A program made the position numbers and the translations under genes. The notes beneath the pieces are model-generated. The model did not search any database. It was not told the DNA's origin and was given only the letters and a program-made list of their open reading frames with translations. Below are positions 29,822-31,165 of a stretch of DNA of 31,165 nt, in pieces. Source of the DNA: Bacteroidetes bacterium UBA7688. Lineage in GTDB: Bacteria; Bacteroidota; Bacteroidia; Chitinophagales; Chitinophagaceae. How positions within the stretch are numbered: position 1 is the stretch's first letter; each line of letters begins with the position of its first letter. The DNA lies in assembly GCA_002482815.1 (NCBI GenBank), contig DLGS01000186.1, forward strand, positions 1 through 31,165, in the 5' to 3' direction.

Positions 29822-31165
29822 TTGATTTCTCCCGCATCCATACAGGAAGTAATGAACCGCGCCGACATTGTCGAAGTGGTGGAGCAGTTTGTCCGCCTCA
29901 AAAAGCGGGGCGCCAATTATATTGCCAATTGTCCCTTCCATAATGAGAAATCACCTTCCTTTTCGGTTTCGGCCAGCAAAGGAATTTTTAAATGTTTTGG
30001 TTGCGGTAAAGGTGGTAATGCCGTCACTTTTGTGCAGGAGCACGAGAAAACCACTTATCCGGATGCTATTCGCTGGCTGGCTGATTTTTATAAAATAGAG
30101 CTTGAAGAAACGAAAGCTTCGGACGAGCAGATTCAACAGCAGCAGGTCGAAGAAAGCCTGCGCCTGTTCAACGAGTTTGCTGCAACTTATTTCACCAATA
30201 CGTTATTAAACACAGAAGAAGGACAAACCATCGGTCTGTCTTATTTCAAGGAGCGTGGTTTCCGCACGGAAACAATAGAAAAATTCAGGCTTGGTTATTG
30301 TCCTGAGGACGGCGGTTCTTTTTATAAAGAAGCGCTGGCCAAAGGCTATACAACAGAACTGATGGAAAAATCAGGTCTTGTGAAAAACGGAAATGGCCGC
30401 TGGTATGACACTTATCGTGGCCGTGTAATTTTCCCGATCCAAAATATGACCGGCAGGGTCTTGGGTTTTGGGGCGCGTATCCTCAAAACGAACGATAAAG
30501 CACCTAAATATATCAACTCGCCGGAAAATGAATTGTATGTAAAAAGCCGCGTGCTGTATGGTCTTTACCAGTCGAGGCAGGCGATGGGCAAAGTAGATGA
30601 ATGCTACCTTGTAGAAGGCTACACTGATGTTATTTCCCTGCACCAGGGCGGAGTGGAAAATGTGGTGTCCAGCAGTGGCACATCACTTACCGAAGATCAG
30701 TTGCGGGTGATTGGCCGGACAACCAAAAACCTCACTATTTTATATGATGGTGACGGAGCCGGTATTAAAGCCGCTATGCGCGGAATGGACATGGCTTTGT
30801 CACAAAGTTTTAATGTAAAACTGGCCTTGTTGCCGGAAGGGCATGATCCGGACAGTTATATCCAAAGCGTTGGTGCCAGTGGGTTTAACGACTATATAAA
30901 AGAACACAAAAGGGATATCATCGGCTTCCGCATGGAAGTGGGCATGAAGGAAACGGAGAATGACCCGGTGAAGAAATCCAAGCTGGTGAATGAAATTGCA
31001 GAAAGCATTTCGCGCATCAACAAAGCAGAAGATTTTGCCCTGCAGGATTACTATATCAAGGAGGCTTCGCAATTGCTGAAGGTAGACGAAACAGGCCTGG
31101 TGAACCTGGTGAACAAATTTATCCGCGACAGGATAGACCATGACAGAAGGCAGGTCCAGAATAAT
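29822..31165 (+). CDS. dnaG: DNA primase, N-terminal 448 residues
   Basis: DnaG makes RNA primers at the replication fork. The reading frame runs off the window edge. I start at TTG 29822 because the resulting MISPASIQEVMNRADIVEVV aligns with other DnaG N-termini; the first in-frame ATG is ten codons later and would cut the first helix. The CHC2 zinc finger (Cys37, His40, Cys58, Cys61 in NCPFHNEK and KCFGCGKGGN) is followed by the RNA-polymerase domain and the TOPRIM segment, with Glu265 in YLVEGYTDVI and the acidic pair Asp309/Asp311 in ILYDGDGAG, and then LLPEGHDPDSY. All catalytic features are intact. The DnaB-binding C-terminus is outside the window. Confidence 0.96.
   Translation, partial: MISPASIQEVMNRADIVEVVEQFVRLKKRGANYIANCPFHNEKSPSFSVSASKGIFKCFGCGKGGNAVTFVQEHEKTTYPDAIRWLADFYKIELEETKASDEQIQQQQVEESLRLFNEFAATYFTNTLLNTEEGQTIGLSYFKERGFRTETIEKFRLGYCPEDGGSFYKEALAKGYTTELMEKSGLVKNGNGRWYDTYRGRVIFPIQNMTGRVLGFGARILKTNDKAPKYINSPENELYVKSRVLYGLYQSRQAMGKVDECYLVEGYTDVISLHQGGVENVVSSSGTSLTEDQLRVIGRTTKNLTILYDGDGAGIKAAMRGMDMALSQSFNVKLALLPEGHDPDSYIQSVGASGFNDYIKEHKRDIIGFRMEVGMKETENDPVKKSKLVNEIAESISRINKAEDFALQDYYIKEASQLLKVDETGLVNLVNKFIRDRIDHDRRQVQNN

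Overview
The window reads as chromosomal DNA of a member of the Bacteroidota, probably near the Chitinophagaceae/Sphingobacteriia; this placement is inferred. Supporting signs are TAnnTTTG-type -7 promoter boxes before the housekeeping genes, a type IX secretion (T9SS) sorting domain, a PorP/SprF protein, an ECF sigma/FecR pair, many lipoproteins and AT-rich intergenic DNA. Housekeeping genes (rlmN, rpmI-rplT, a mannose-1-phosphate guanylyltransferase, purF, dnaG) alternate with envelope and regulatory modules. I see no tRNA, rRNA, insertion sequence, CRISPR array or phage gene. rlmN and dnaG run off the two window edges.

Region 1 (1-5.65 kb, all minus strand): rlmN (partial), a lipoprotein, a T9SS-sorted secreted protein, a NarL/LuxR-type response regulator and its TPR-containing histidine kinase. 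A 16-bp palindrome TACG-N8-CGTA lies exactly 23 bp upstream of a -7-like box before the lipoprotein gene, the T9SS gene and the regulator gene itself. A fourth site with the same geometry lies 12 kb away before another lipoprotein (14490-15242). This looks like a two-component regulon with autoregulation.

Region 2 (5.8-9.4 kb, plus strand): a tightly packed six-gene operon encoding a TetR-like regulator, an ABC1/UbiB-type kinase, a 56-residue DUF2256 zinc-ribbon protein starting at TTG, an SDR protein lacking the catalytic tyrosine, an SRPBCC protein and a TIGR03643 protein. Its pathway is unknown to me.

Region 3 (9.4-15.3 kb): a MacB/LolD-type ABC ATPase, a TlpA-like lipoprotein, rpmI-rplT, manC, a PorP/SprF protein and a lipoprotein.

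Region 4 (15.4-20.9 kb, minus strand): ECF sigma, FecR anti-sigma, an STN/carboxypeptidase-regulatory-like protein fused to a 16-residue-repeat solenoid, a second solenoid protein and a head-GIN-type lipoprotein. Three promoters share ATAGGGGTA-N13-TTGTC, probably the sigma factor's own target. No TonB receptor is present, although the STN domain is usually found on one.

Region 5 (21-29.6 kb): purF (nearly leaderless), two orphan lipoproteins in AT-rich DNA, an M13 metallopeptidase, an outer-membrane barrel protein, and an ECF42-type module (AhpD-like protein, YciI/DGPF protein, sigma factor with TPR-like tail). Two promoters here share TGTC(G/C)A-N13-(G/C)GATTG. The window ends in dnaG.
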